Part shown: piece by piece, positions 21,901 to 33,900 of the stretch
Layout: every line of letters starts with the position of its first letter
How positions within the stretch are numbered: the stretch's first letter is position 1
DNA from: Gymnogyps californianus
Lineage: Eukaryota; Chordata; Aves; Accipitriformes; Cathartidae
NCBI RefSeq assembly: GCF_018139145.2
Contig: NC_059482.1
Location: 21,599,332-21,663,331, forward strand
Reading direction: 5' to 3'
Length of the DNA: 64,000 nt
Notes under the pieces: model-generated
The model's database searches: none
Told to the model about the DNA's origin: nothing
Seen by the model: only the letters and a program-made list of their open reading frames with translations
Translations under genes and position numbers: made by a program

Positions 21901-24900
21901 AAAGCAAAACGTTCTGACATTGTGATCCTGTATGCTCGCACTTTGAAAGCGCTGGATACCAGTGAACAGGAACGTATGAAAAGGTATGGAGTCTCCACGT
22001 AAAGATATGACCTCACTGACTGCATGCCGTTGAAAGCTGCAGTCTGGCTTCTATTTCTTGCTTTAATTTCCTGTATTGTCTAAAGCAATTTATGCATTCC
22101 CTTGGGGATTATCATGAGTATGGCTGGCTTGTGCAACCCAGCAAGGCCTTGGTTTGTTGTGTCTTACCTGGAAGGAGAATTTTCTTTTGGAACTTTCTTT
22201 TGGAACAGAATTCTTGAGTTTGTGGCACTGAAATAGCAAAAGCTATCTTGTGCTGTATCCTGAAATTTCATCATGGGAGAGCATGCCGAGTTGTTGCCAA
22301 AAAGCCGGATACTGCTAATTCATCATTAGATGAGAAAAAGCGAGGCATAGTTAGAAATGCAAGGGGGGTGAATAGCTGATCTTTTCTGCATGCATTAAAC
22401 AGGGTAATCTCTCGTATGAATCACTTTCCATCTTGCTTTGTCAAACTCTTCATGTAGCTTTACTTACAAAAGGTCAGCAAGCATTGCTATGACTCTACTT
22501 CCCCCTCCAACTTAAATGTGGACTTTTTATTGAAAAAAGGAAAAGGTATGAAAATGGGGACCAATTTCTTTTCAGTAAGATGCTGTCACAGATACTATTC
22601 TGAAATTAAAAGGCTGCAGATATCTGAGTTCTCCTGAATCTTGTAGTGAATAGAATATAATTGGGGTCGTCTTCACATGCCTCTAACTATACTGCTGTTC
22701 TTTCAATGCAGTCTTTCAACAGAAACCTCACTGTCCTGGTAATTATTAATCAGAAATGATTGAGGAGTAACTTTCACGAAGGGAAAATATATCTTCTGTC
22801 CAGATTGCCACTGCTTGATGGTGTTTGAACTGTGCCTTTAGAAGGGTCACGCTTCTTTTGCTGGTTTGACACTGCAAAACAAATAATAAATAAGATTTTT
22901 TTTTTTTTTTTTTTTCAGAAGCGCAGAAGGCGTTTGGGTGTTTAAATCTTGTTACCTCTCATGGAGAGGTAGTTGTCTAACGGCTGCTTGTGTCTCAGAA
23001 CCTCGCTGCAGCCCTTCCCTGCTTGCCCTACACCTCCTCTGCCTCCTGTTTTTGTTGGGAGGCAGACAGCAATGACTGCCTGTCAGTCCAGTGAAGTTGC
23101 TGGCAGCGGCTGCTTTGTGGCACACAGCCACGAGTGGAGGACAAATGTGAACACTGACGCATGCATCAATATTGTTTGCATATAGCCTTGAATTAGATAC
23201 AAGATCATGGGTTTTGTTCTTCACATTCAAAAAAGCCAGCCTTCAGGCTCTGGGTACTTGTGCAAAGAATGTATTTGCGATGGTTAAATACAGCATTTCA
23301 CCTGTTTCTGCTGCAGAAAAAAAAAAAAAATCACGTGAAGAAGCTATAGGGAGATGACAGAATTCTGTGCTTGGTGAACATGCAAGGCTAGGTCTGTATA
23401 TTTAGAAGGTACTTAGGCAAGCTAGATCTCCCTGCACATAAACTACTGAAATAACTGGAGTATTGCAGCTTTTGAAGTGCAGAATGCAGTGGGCAACATT
23501 ATAGACCAAATGTACAGATAATTTTAAGGAATACTGGTGTTTCTTCCCCCTCTTTAACTATTCCTTCATATGTAAAGCCTATACGAGAGAGAAATTGAAG
23601 CATGTTATCAAAACTGCTGCTGCTAAATGGTATGTATGCACTTTTAGGCTCCAGGTGAGGTAGTAAGTATGGCTTCTACATGGGCATGCATAGAGAATTT
23701 ATCTGTATCTGTCTATTTCTGATACAGCTATGTTTTCCTGAAATACAAAATTAGGTACTGGTAGTAGAAACAAGCTTGAAGATCTTGCTGTGTTATGACT
23801 TGCTGTATTACTGACGTGGTATATTACACGGACATTGATGGTATAGAATTTGCTAAACTGTTTCTATAGGGAAAAAAACCTGATTTCTCTTTCACTCTCC
23901 TCTACTAAATTAGTATATTTGGAGATGGTGAAGAGAAAGGCTGTTGTTTCTATGGAACAATACTTGAGTGAGTCATTCAGTACAATTGCATAACTGAGAA
24001 CATCTCGAGGTGAGTGTACTGGATGAGTGTGGTACCAGATTTTCTGTTACTTCTGAATTTACCTGAACAGGACTTGTGTTGGGATGAAGTCTGAGGATAG
24101 GAGTCGACAGCCCAGAGAAGCATCCTAGATAATACCTGGTCCTAAGGATCGCTTTTCTCTTGTTCCTCCAGCTCTTTAGAAAAGGAGCAAATGTTGCGGA
24201 GACAGGCAGAGCTGGAATCTGCACAGAGCCGTCTCCAGTTGCAGGTTTTGACAGACGAATGCAGCAAACTCCGCAAGCAAGTTCAGGTGAGTCTCATGCT
24301 ACTAATACACAGAGGATTCCCTTTCTGTTCAACCTGTCTCTTGCGTCTTCCCTTAGAGGAGAGAAGATGGGCTTCCAGTTTTAATAAGCAGCAAGATTTA
24401 GTAAACTCAATTGGTGAATCATCAGGAGTATCCTAAACATCCTAGGCTGGCATATTCATGTATACTACATAACACTGACCTTTTTTTTTTTGTGCTTCTA
24501 AGACTTAATCGAAGTTGCAAGTACAGCTTAGCAGTAGAGTTTTTTGACTGCTGATGTTGCAGGTTCCTCCTCAGGTTTTGTGGTGCCTGGAAAGGCTTGG
24601 TAATACAGCACCAAACTTATTGTCCTCATCTTTCTCTTAGCTGCATCAAAATAAGCTTTGAAAATCTCTATAGTAAACCTGTAATGGGACCTATTATCAC
24701 TAGTTTGTCAAGAGTCTTTGAGAAGTAGTTTGTGAAGAGGTATGGCTATTTGCAAAAACAAAAGAAAACAACAAAAAACCCCTGATTTTTTTTTTTTTTT
24801 TTTTTTTTGTGAAGGTCAGTCAGCATTCTACTTAAGCACCTTCTGATACCATGAGACCTGGCCTGTCAGTAGGGTAGGCCGTATCCACGGGCTGAACAGC

Positions 24901-27900
24901 TGCTAAGAGGCACCTCTGTCCTCTTAGGATACAAATTACTGAAAATAAATGACTGCTTCCTTTCTAGCTTATGCAATACTGTGATATTTTGTAACCCATC
25001 ACAAAATCCTTTTGTGGGATTCCTATAAATTGTGGACTCTACTGGTGCTTCCAACTGTGAATTATCTGGCATGTTCCACCAGTGCTAGGTTTTCCAAGAG
25101 CCTGTTTCGTAGCCAGTTTGCTACTGTTTTGTTGTATGAAGTAGATGATATCTAATCTCTCACTGTCTAGTAACTTACTTAATTTTATGCTTTTTTTCTA
25201 CTTCTGGATTTTTTTTATAGCCTTGGCTATTCATGTCTGTACCTTAAGCAACATCCTCTTTGCTGAAGTCTTCCTGTGTGATGTAAGATAAGGCTTTATA
25301 AATTGCTTACCTAAATTCCTGCATGAAGCTGTACGCTCATCAGAGCTAATAAGCCAAAGTTTGAAGTGGACCAATTTTCTTAAGAAAAATGTGAATAAGA
25401 TAAAACTGCAGGTCCATAATGTCCTCCTGCAATTCTTTTGATGTTAAATGATAGAGTATCCAGTCTAACTGAATTGAAGTCGCATGTTATAAAGATTAAG
25501 TACCCTGTGTTCTTTAAGCTCTGTTTCAGTATTTATACTGCATTCATCACTGTCCTGTAGTGGTTAATGTGAATGCTGGAAGCAATTTTAAGGTGCTTGT
25601 TTATACTATGAATAAACTGAAAGTAAAACAATTTGCTGGGGAGCAGAAAATCAGCAGGAAGTCTGCAATAAGTCTCTAAGTTGTTTGATTATATTTTGAG
25701 CATATGCCTAACGAGTTCCTTCTCTTATGAGAGGTCATCTAGTAAAGCAACTACCTGCATAGAATCGTTTAGGTTGGAAGGGACCCCTGGAGGTTTCTAG
25801 CCCAACCCTAGCTGGGTAACTTCAGCGTTGGGTTGCTGAGGGCACTGTCATGCCAGGTGTTGAGTGTATGCAAGCAGATCACACATCCTCTCTGGACATC
25901 TCATTGTTTGACCATACTCACTGAGAATTTTTTTTTTTCCTAACATCTAATCTGAACTTGCCTTGTTACGTCTTGAGTCTGTTGCCTGCGTCCTTTCTGC
26001 AAGCAGTGTTACTGATGGCACAAGAAAACATGTTTAACTGGCATACAAAGCTGTAAGTCAGCATAGGAAACAAAGTGCTGTGGGATTACAAAAGAAATGT
26101 GTGAAATCTCCGTATGCTCAGAGGGACATTCGGTATGGCAAAGTTCAGTTGCATAGAACTTTATTGGAATAGTTATGATGTTCATTGGTCGCATACAAAC
26201 CTTGGCGTCTGAAGTCTTACGGAAAGCAAATGCCATTGGTTTCTCCCCAAAAGTCATTGTGTGAACCCTTTTTTGTTGCTAATGTGCTTGAGCTGTGCCT
26301 CATCAGCAGTCGTATCACTAGTTATCACCTTTTTTAGGTTTGTATTTTTCCCTACTCTTGTCCATTAACAATCTTGTCCATTGTACTTTGAAGTATTTAA
26401 GATGATTGAGGCTAGAAAAGGGATGTTTTTTAAGTCTTTAGCTATATGAAAATATATGAGGAAAGGAACTTCAAGTTGAGGGGAGAGAGGGTAGGTAGCT
26501 AACTAAAACTCTGGAAGAAAGCTCTCAACAGTGTTGTTTCTATATGTAAACCTGCAGTGTGTACTGTGCTGAGCTATATGCTGCATGCTGCATGGCAGGT
26601 TCAGACTTGCATTTTGGAAGCACTGCTACTGAAACCTTACTCTTGCCTAAAGTTTTTCCTTTGTGAGCACAAAGAACTCGGGAATCAGATGTGAGCTACT
26701 GCAGTACTCCTCCTGAATCTGCCAAAATTTTCAGTAAAAGTTAGCTAACGATAAGCAAACCATCTCTGGCTTCTGGCATTAATACCACTGATCGACTGGG
26801 GTAGGAGATTAATTTTTGCAAGTGGGAAACAGTAGCTCTATTTGCATATGGAGCAGTAAAGGGAGGACTGGCAGGGAAATGACAGGAGATTGCATGCTGC
26901 TGTGGAGAAGAAAGCAAGTGTAATTGTGAGCCTTGCAGAGGTCAGTTTATATTGCTCAATGTATTGGAAAAGCTTTTTTTTAAATAGGGTTTTCAGAGCA
27001 TCCAAAAAGAATTGGATGGCAAAATATCAATAAAAATTTGTGAACCTAGCACCTTTAGAAAAATTTTAGGCTAATGCTTTTATTGCATAAAAATCTTTCA
27101 TCTTTGTGATCTACGTGTTCACCTCCAGTTGATGTCTGGGGAAGATCTAGAAGAAGTAAAAGCTGATATTTCATTCAGCTGTTACTTGTAGTGAAGCCGA
27201 TTGAAAAGGCTCGGTGTCCCTTTGACCGAATTTGAACCTGAACCAAAGGAAGGCGGAATGCCTGTAGTGCTGCACCGCAGCTGGAGGTCGTACGGTCTTG
27301 TGTTTATCCCCGTTAAATGCAAGGCTGGGGCTGTGTAGTGCAAGATAGCAGGCGTGGCTTCTGTAAGAGGTCTGTGGGAGCACAGCCAGAGAGTGACAGT
27401 CATCTGATAACTGCCTTTGTCTTTAAAGCTTCATATCAGCTATTAAGACTGTACCCTAATACTCAAAAGAAAACTGCTCTGAATTTGTTGTAGCTGGTGG
27501 TTTTCCTTTCCGATTTGTTGTGCTCTCCTGCTGCTACTTCTCATGCGTACTCCTCAGGAAGACTCCTGCTGTATATCCTCTTCTTTCCCCAACCTGTGTG
27601 ACTGTGTTCTTTCATCACTACAATGGCAAGCTGAAATCTAGGAGGCAGTCATAGCGTGTGCAGAGACACGGGTGTGCCCTCGAGGCCCTTAGTTAACACC
27701 AGGCATCAGGAAAACTCTGCAAAGCATCTTAAAGGAAGGTATAGGCTTACATTACCAAAAGAGTGTACTTTTGAGCACAATTAGTGGAATTTGTTCTGCA
27801 GTGCAACATTTTTAATCACCTTGGTAATGTGTCTCCAGTAAGACTTCCTGATTCTGCTGGGTTCGTCCATTGTGTTTACATGTAAACATTGTACTAATAG

Positions 27901-30900
27901 TCCTTGTGGTTTTAATTGCCTGGTTTCCTTTTTAATAACTTGTGTAAAAGTTGAATGTTGAGTGCAGGTGACAAGGAGAGTTTTGTAAACTCCCCAGAGC
28001 AACAAATAATTTTAATCTCGTCTGATTCTCGGTGGTGAGCAACACCAGGTATCCTCCTGCCTTTTAGAAAAAATGAGTTTATTAAATTTTGATTAAAAGT
28101 CACTTTCTTCTAAGTTACCTGTGTTTTCACTGACTGCTCACTCTAAGCCCGAAGCTATAGCTTCCATCATAAGCATCCAGGCAACCCCCATACCTCTTCT
28201 TCCTCCCAAGGTTGTTTTGTCTTTGCTTGCTCTAATGGGATCATCTTGAGTCTTCAGCTTCGATTTTTTTTTTTTTTTTTTTTTTTTTAATTCCCTTGGG
28301 GAATTTGCAATGTGCTTGATGCAAAACAGATCAGACCTCTGAAATATCAGAACTGCTCTCCTCTTGAGCAGTTTCCAAAAGTTGTAGGTCTTGATGATAA
28401 CTATTAATGTAGAGCTTGATCTTTGCTCTTGCCTCTTTGAGAACTGCTGCCTTTGCTTAGACGTGAGTTAAGTGGTAGTGGCTGGTTCAATATTGAAGCT
28501 AGCTTGCAATCTACTAATATATTCATAATATCACTCTTGTGGTCCTTAATTGTTTAAAAATTACATAGTATTTGAAGCATAATCTATGTTGCTCAGACAA
28601 CAGAAAGCAAGTAGCAATTTTCTTAATATACACACTCCCTCTAATATCCCTGGGGTTCTGTACTGTCTGGTTTTGCCCTTGGATTACAACAAGCTGGCCA
28701 AAATGCTTTGGGGGGGGGCACTTTTAGTTGACTCGCAATATGCCAGTGCCACTACTCGCATACCCACCTCACCCCTGATGATCTCTGTGGAAAGATCTGT
28801 GTTGCTGCTGGAAGCTGTCCTTGGCCACGTCTCTGCTGAGCATCCTTGAGCATTCATCAGTTGAGGTGGAGGAAGAGGCGGGGGGAGGTGGCGGAAAACA
28901 GGGCTGGAGCTCTTGAGAGTTGTGTCGTTCCTGGAATTTGCTGCCCAGGGTTTACAAGAACAGGGTCATCTTCATTGAGTAGACTGACTTGTTTCCTGCA
29001 ACGCCTTTTATGTGGAAACTTGGGCTTTTATTTTTTTAATGGGGTATTCTGGAAATTCTGGAAAATGGTTTTAATTGACTTTCTCTTGTGGTTTAGCTGC
29101 ATGTAATACTTGGCATTCTAAACATTCTCTTCTAAACAGCATTGATCTGGTAATAATTGTTATTGGCTTTTATGTGTTGCCCAAGAGTCCTCTCTTTCAC
29201 AGGGTCTAATACATACAATAACAGACTTCGAGTACGTTCTGCCAGAACTTGCATAGCATTTGAATGCTTTTGTTGCTCACTGTCATAGTCAGTGGACTTG
29301 GAAATCCGGCATTTCAGGAACAGCATGGAAATGGGACGATATTTCTCCTCTTTATCTGAGAACAAGTACAGTTGGAGCATCTGGAACAGATAGCACAGAA
29401 GGTTACCTCGCCAGTGACGCATTAAAGCTCTTTGGTTTTTTTTTTTTTTCCTTTGCAGGAGCTGAAGGCTCTGGTGGCCCAGCACAATGTGAGTGCTTCT
29501 CGGCAACCTGGCAGCTCCCGCACCTGCCTCCCGGGCAGCCTCCCCTCCAGCCAAAGCCAGCGCAAGTACCACTTGGAAAAGGTTTTTGTGGTGTCTCAGA
29601 CCGGGAACTGCAGAGTGATGGCATACTGTGACTCGCTGAGTTGTCTCGTGGTATCACAGCCTTCTCCACAGTCTACTTTTATTCCAGGTAATTAAGCAAG
29701 TCAGGATTTGGGGGTTCATAGGTGAAAGTTAAATGTGTTTTCTACTTGCTCCCTGCTCCCCACTTCTCTGCTTGACCTTTGCATGTGCCTTGTAAATTGG
29801 GAATACTCGTAAGGCTCCCCGTAGTTCATCTGCCCCCTGCATTGGTAGCTGCTGCCTAGCAAGGTAGCTTGTTTCCCCGGTCACTTCTACGGCAAAATCC
29901 TAGCAGGCGGTCTCTGGCTCTTCTGCTGAAGTGCCGCATCCACAAGAAGGTAAAAGGTGTGTCTGGTACTCCTTGCAAAGGTGGGCCTTCTGAAAGAACA
30001 AGGGGCCAGCGCACTAGGGCCTGCAGAGAAGCTTCTAGTGCTTGAGTGAGAAACATTGCTCCCCAAATTGTAGGTGGATTGATGCACATGCAGCTGATTT
30101 GTCAATACTCTTGGGGGAAAAAAAAAAAAAAGAAAAACCAAAAGCAAAAAACTTTTAATATGAATGATAGGAGCACTGTTTCCCAGTGAGGAACTAAGAA
30201 GCCAAGAAGTCATGGGCAGCCCTGTTTTTTGTCTCATTGTTATGGCTGGGGGCAAGGGAGCTGACATCTGGACCAGCGCCAACTTGCTTTTTCAATGAAA
30301 TAGATGTAGCATTAGGAGTCTGAGGGAGTTTATTTGCAAAGTACTTCAATGCTTTCTGAATGATGAAAATTTTTTTAATGGTTTTGAGATTAATATGCCT
30401 CATCTAGGCATAACAAAATTGTTTTCTGCATTCAACTGACCTTATTTTTCCGGCTTTTGGAGCCAGGGAATGAATCTCTGAATGGAGGCTTTGTGGTGAC
30501 TGTTGTAGCACACAGGTTAAGTTCACCTGTAACCATTCTTTGCAGTGACGCTTGTTCTCTTAAATAGCCATGTAATCCTACTGTGTGTGTTTTTATCTAG
30601 GCAAGAATGTCTTTGAAGAAACTGGCTAAAGAGCAGCAAGCTCTTGTAACAAGAATTGTAACACTGATATTGAGTTTGCTCTTGCTGGCTGGGATCCCTA
30701 AGGATTTAGCCCTGTTGCCATTTGAACTAAAGAACAATTTGTGGCAGTTCTTATCCAGAACAGCAAATAACTTTTACGTGTTCATCCCACCACAGGCTTC
30801 AGTACAGACATTGTCGTTCTGGCATAGAATCGCTAGTTCTACACGTATGCTGCTTTGCGATAACTGGCTTTATCCTTCTTCTGTGACAGGTTGTGGTGTT

Positions 30901-33900
30901 AAGATGATGAGCGTGGCCAACCTGAAGAGCAGTCAGTACATCCCCATCCATAGTAGACAGATTCGGGGACTGGCTTTCGGCAGTCGAGCAGATGGCTTGC
31001 TGCTCTCTGCTGCTCTGGACAACACTCTCAAACTTACCAGGTGAGCCCTGCTGGGGGGAGCAACCTGTCCCAGCGGAGTTTTGCTATGTGCAAGAGACTG
31101 GATTGGATTTTGTTCTGTCTTGCTAGAAACATCTTGCAGCACTTGCTATTCTGCTTTCCAAAAGATGCTGCCAAGATGAGATCAGATCTGCATATTCTTC
31201 CTGCATGTGGGAACTAACAGAGGGGAAGGCTTGTTCATGCTCTTGGATCTTTTAGGTGGAGGTGTTAGGGAGCTACCTGCCTGTGATACTTTTCCATGGA
31301 GAACTCAGTGGTAAACAAGTAATTCAGCAGGGATTGGCCAAGTTGCGTTGAGAACAAATGTAGCATAATGTATAGATGCAAAATTTACTGTCCACTTCGT
31401 TTTCTGTTACTGCAGGGAAATGTGGAGCATGGGAACTTTTATGGCCTGAAACAGAAACAAGGGGTGTTTAGGTCAGGCACTTTCTTCCCTGCACTAATGT
31501 TGGCTTCTCTGATTTTAAACTTCTTGCAGAGCATGGAATTCGTCTGGGATATGAAATGCGTAGACAGCGTTGTTGAGCACATGCTAGAGGAACACAGGTT
31601 CTCTAGAGCTAGCAGACTTAAAGCAGCGGGTTGGAGACTAATTATGCAGGGGCTTAGTGAAAAACGTGTCCAGTCCTGTTAGAATTTACAGACTACGAGT
31701 GTGTTTTCTTGCTACTCTGCTGCTCTTCGATCTAATGCTGCAACAAAAATGTCAAGAATGTTGCTTTCCTGTTAGTCTTGAAATGTTTGCTAGACTAGTT
31801 AAAAGTAAACAAAACTGTCTGTCTCTGATGCTAAAGTCAGCATGTCGGATTTCTAACCGATGAGGTTGATATTCTTTTCATGGTTTAATCTGGAGAGAGG
31901 CTTCTCGTCGCAGTATCTGCTCAGATGCTTGACTCCCATATCTGCCTCTCACTGCCTGGTTGGCTGCATTGGAACTTGTGATCCTCTTGCCTTTGTGCTT
32001 GATCCCAGAATGTCTTGGAGTTAAGTACCTGCTTCAGCATCATCTTCATACTTCTTTCAGTCTCCCTCTGAAAGAAAAGTCCCCCTTTGGTCATCTTTCT
32101 TATCTAAATACTGATTTCATAGTCATCCTACCAAAAGGAATTATCCAAGATGTCCTTAAGCCTCTTGTTCTGGCTTGCAAGTGTTTAAAATAGCACCATG
32201 ACTTGGGTTTTTTTTTTCCTGTTGTTTTGAACCAGTCACTGTTCTGATATCGAACTCCCTGTTTCCCCAGCCAGGTTTGTCTTTGGTTGTTCCCCTTATA
32301 CTTACCTGGGAGCAATTACTTGCTTCTCTGGCGTTCTTCTGAGCGTAATCACCTTCCCCAGGGAGAAACCCTTGTGTTGTAAAGGATATCCAGAGCTACT
32401 TTGATATGTGCTGTCTTCTGTCTCACGCTGTTCTCAATGTCCTGAGCCTATGTTGACAACACTGCCCTTTGCAAATACATTCTAATCTGACACCAACTTC
32501 ATCTGCTATTCTGGGTTGCGCCCCTCTGTGTACTCCCCTCTTCTTCCTTCCACAAATTGAGTTTCTAAAGAATTAACACGGTAAGTGTGCTTTTAACTGT
32601 CTTTACCCCCCTCACTGTCTCACTCTTGCTTAAATTGGATTCTTTTGAGGCATAAGCACTGTTCCTCTCATGTAAAAAGAGGGAAATAATTAATGAGAGA
32701 TGTAATCTGAAGAGATGAGCCCTGTGATCTCAGGAATATGCGATATTACGGGATTACACTAGAGTCACTTCTCCTAATTGTTTCCAGAAAAGTAACTTGG
32801 CTTTCTCTTTCCAGTAAGGCAGCTGAGACCCTGCTCTGAGATTTCCTTTCCCAGTCTCCAAAGATCAATCTGGAAAAAAAAGCATTGGCCTGAAGAATTA
32901 CAAATCACTTGACAATATCCAAGTGATTACTCTGTCTAGATTTTCCAGATTCACGTCTGGAGTAAAGGAGGATTTAATTCTGAATTCAGTTGAGAGAGAG
33001 ATGCTTCTGTCTAAAGACTTTAAAAAGCTAGATTTGCTTACCTTAATTACGCTATTTTCTCATCAGTAGATGCTTGTGCCACAGGCCAACACTTTGCTTT
33101 TCTTCTGCAGCTTGGCAACAAATACTGTGGTGCAGACATACAATGCTGGCCGTCCTGTCTGGAGCTGCTGCTGGTGTCTCGATGATACAAACTACATCTA
33201 CGCTGGATTGGTCAATGGCTCTATCATGATATATGATTTGAGAGACACGAACTCTCATGTCCAGGAACTAGTCCCTCAGAAGTACAGGTATGGCATAAGG
33301 ATTTTTCATTCCTCTCAACTTCACTAATATCCATTAAGCTAAACCTAGCTTCTTCCATAAATCACACAGCAGTTGTAATAGTTTAAATTGTTTTATGTGA
33401 ATCTCCTGTTCAAAAATTCAAATTTAGCACAGATGTGAGAAGCCTCTCATCAGGTTGCATGGTATATGCGTAACTTAGTACGCGTGCTTGGCACCTCCAT
33501 CTTTTTAAGGCACACAGGTCAGAAATGGACCCACCAGTGCAGCCTAAGCAGGAGAACTGACTTTGTTTTGGAGCTGGGTTTAGTGTTTAATTTGGAAAGG
33601 ACAAATTACAAAGAGGTGTGAGATGCTGGTACTTCCATTTCTGCTACTCAGGGCATCAAATACGGATTTAGACGCATCTGATGTGTGCTGCCTGATGCTT
33701 CTTTAAAACATAAGGCTCAGGAATTCAGTTGAATTTCATTTATTCTTGACAAACCCATTGGGGTTCCTTGCTCGAAGGACCATTTTGTAGCCTGCTTAGG
33801 CCCTTTCTTTGCAACGTGGTTGGAGGGACTGGAGCTCTGAAGCGGCGAGGCAGAACGCCAGCATGGCTGCAGCTGGCAGCGCTGACTCTTGCCAATCGCG

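Noticed and set aside
28262..28290. Long T runs (also near 24786 and 22899) as poly(A) tails of minus-strand retrocopies
   Set aside because: No coding sequence or target-site duplication could be seen beside them; homopolymer expansion is simpler.
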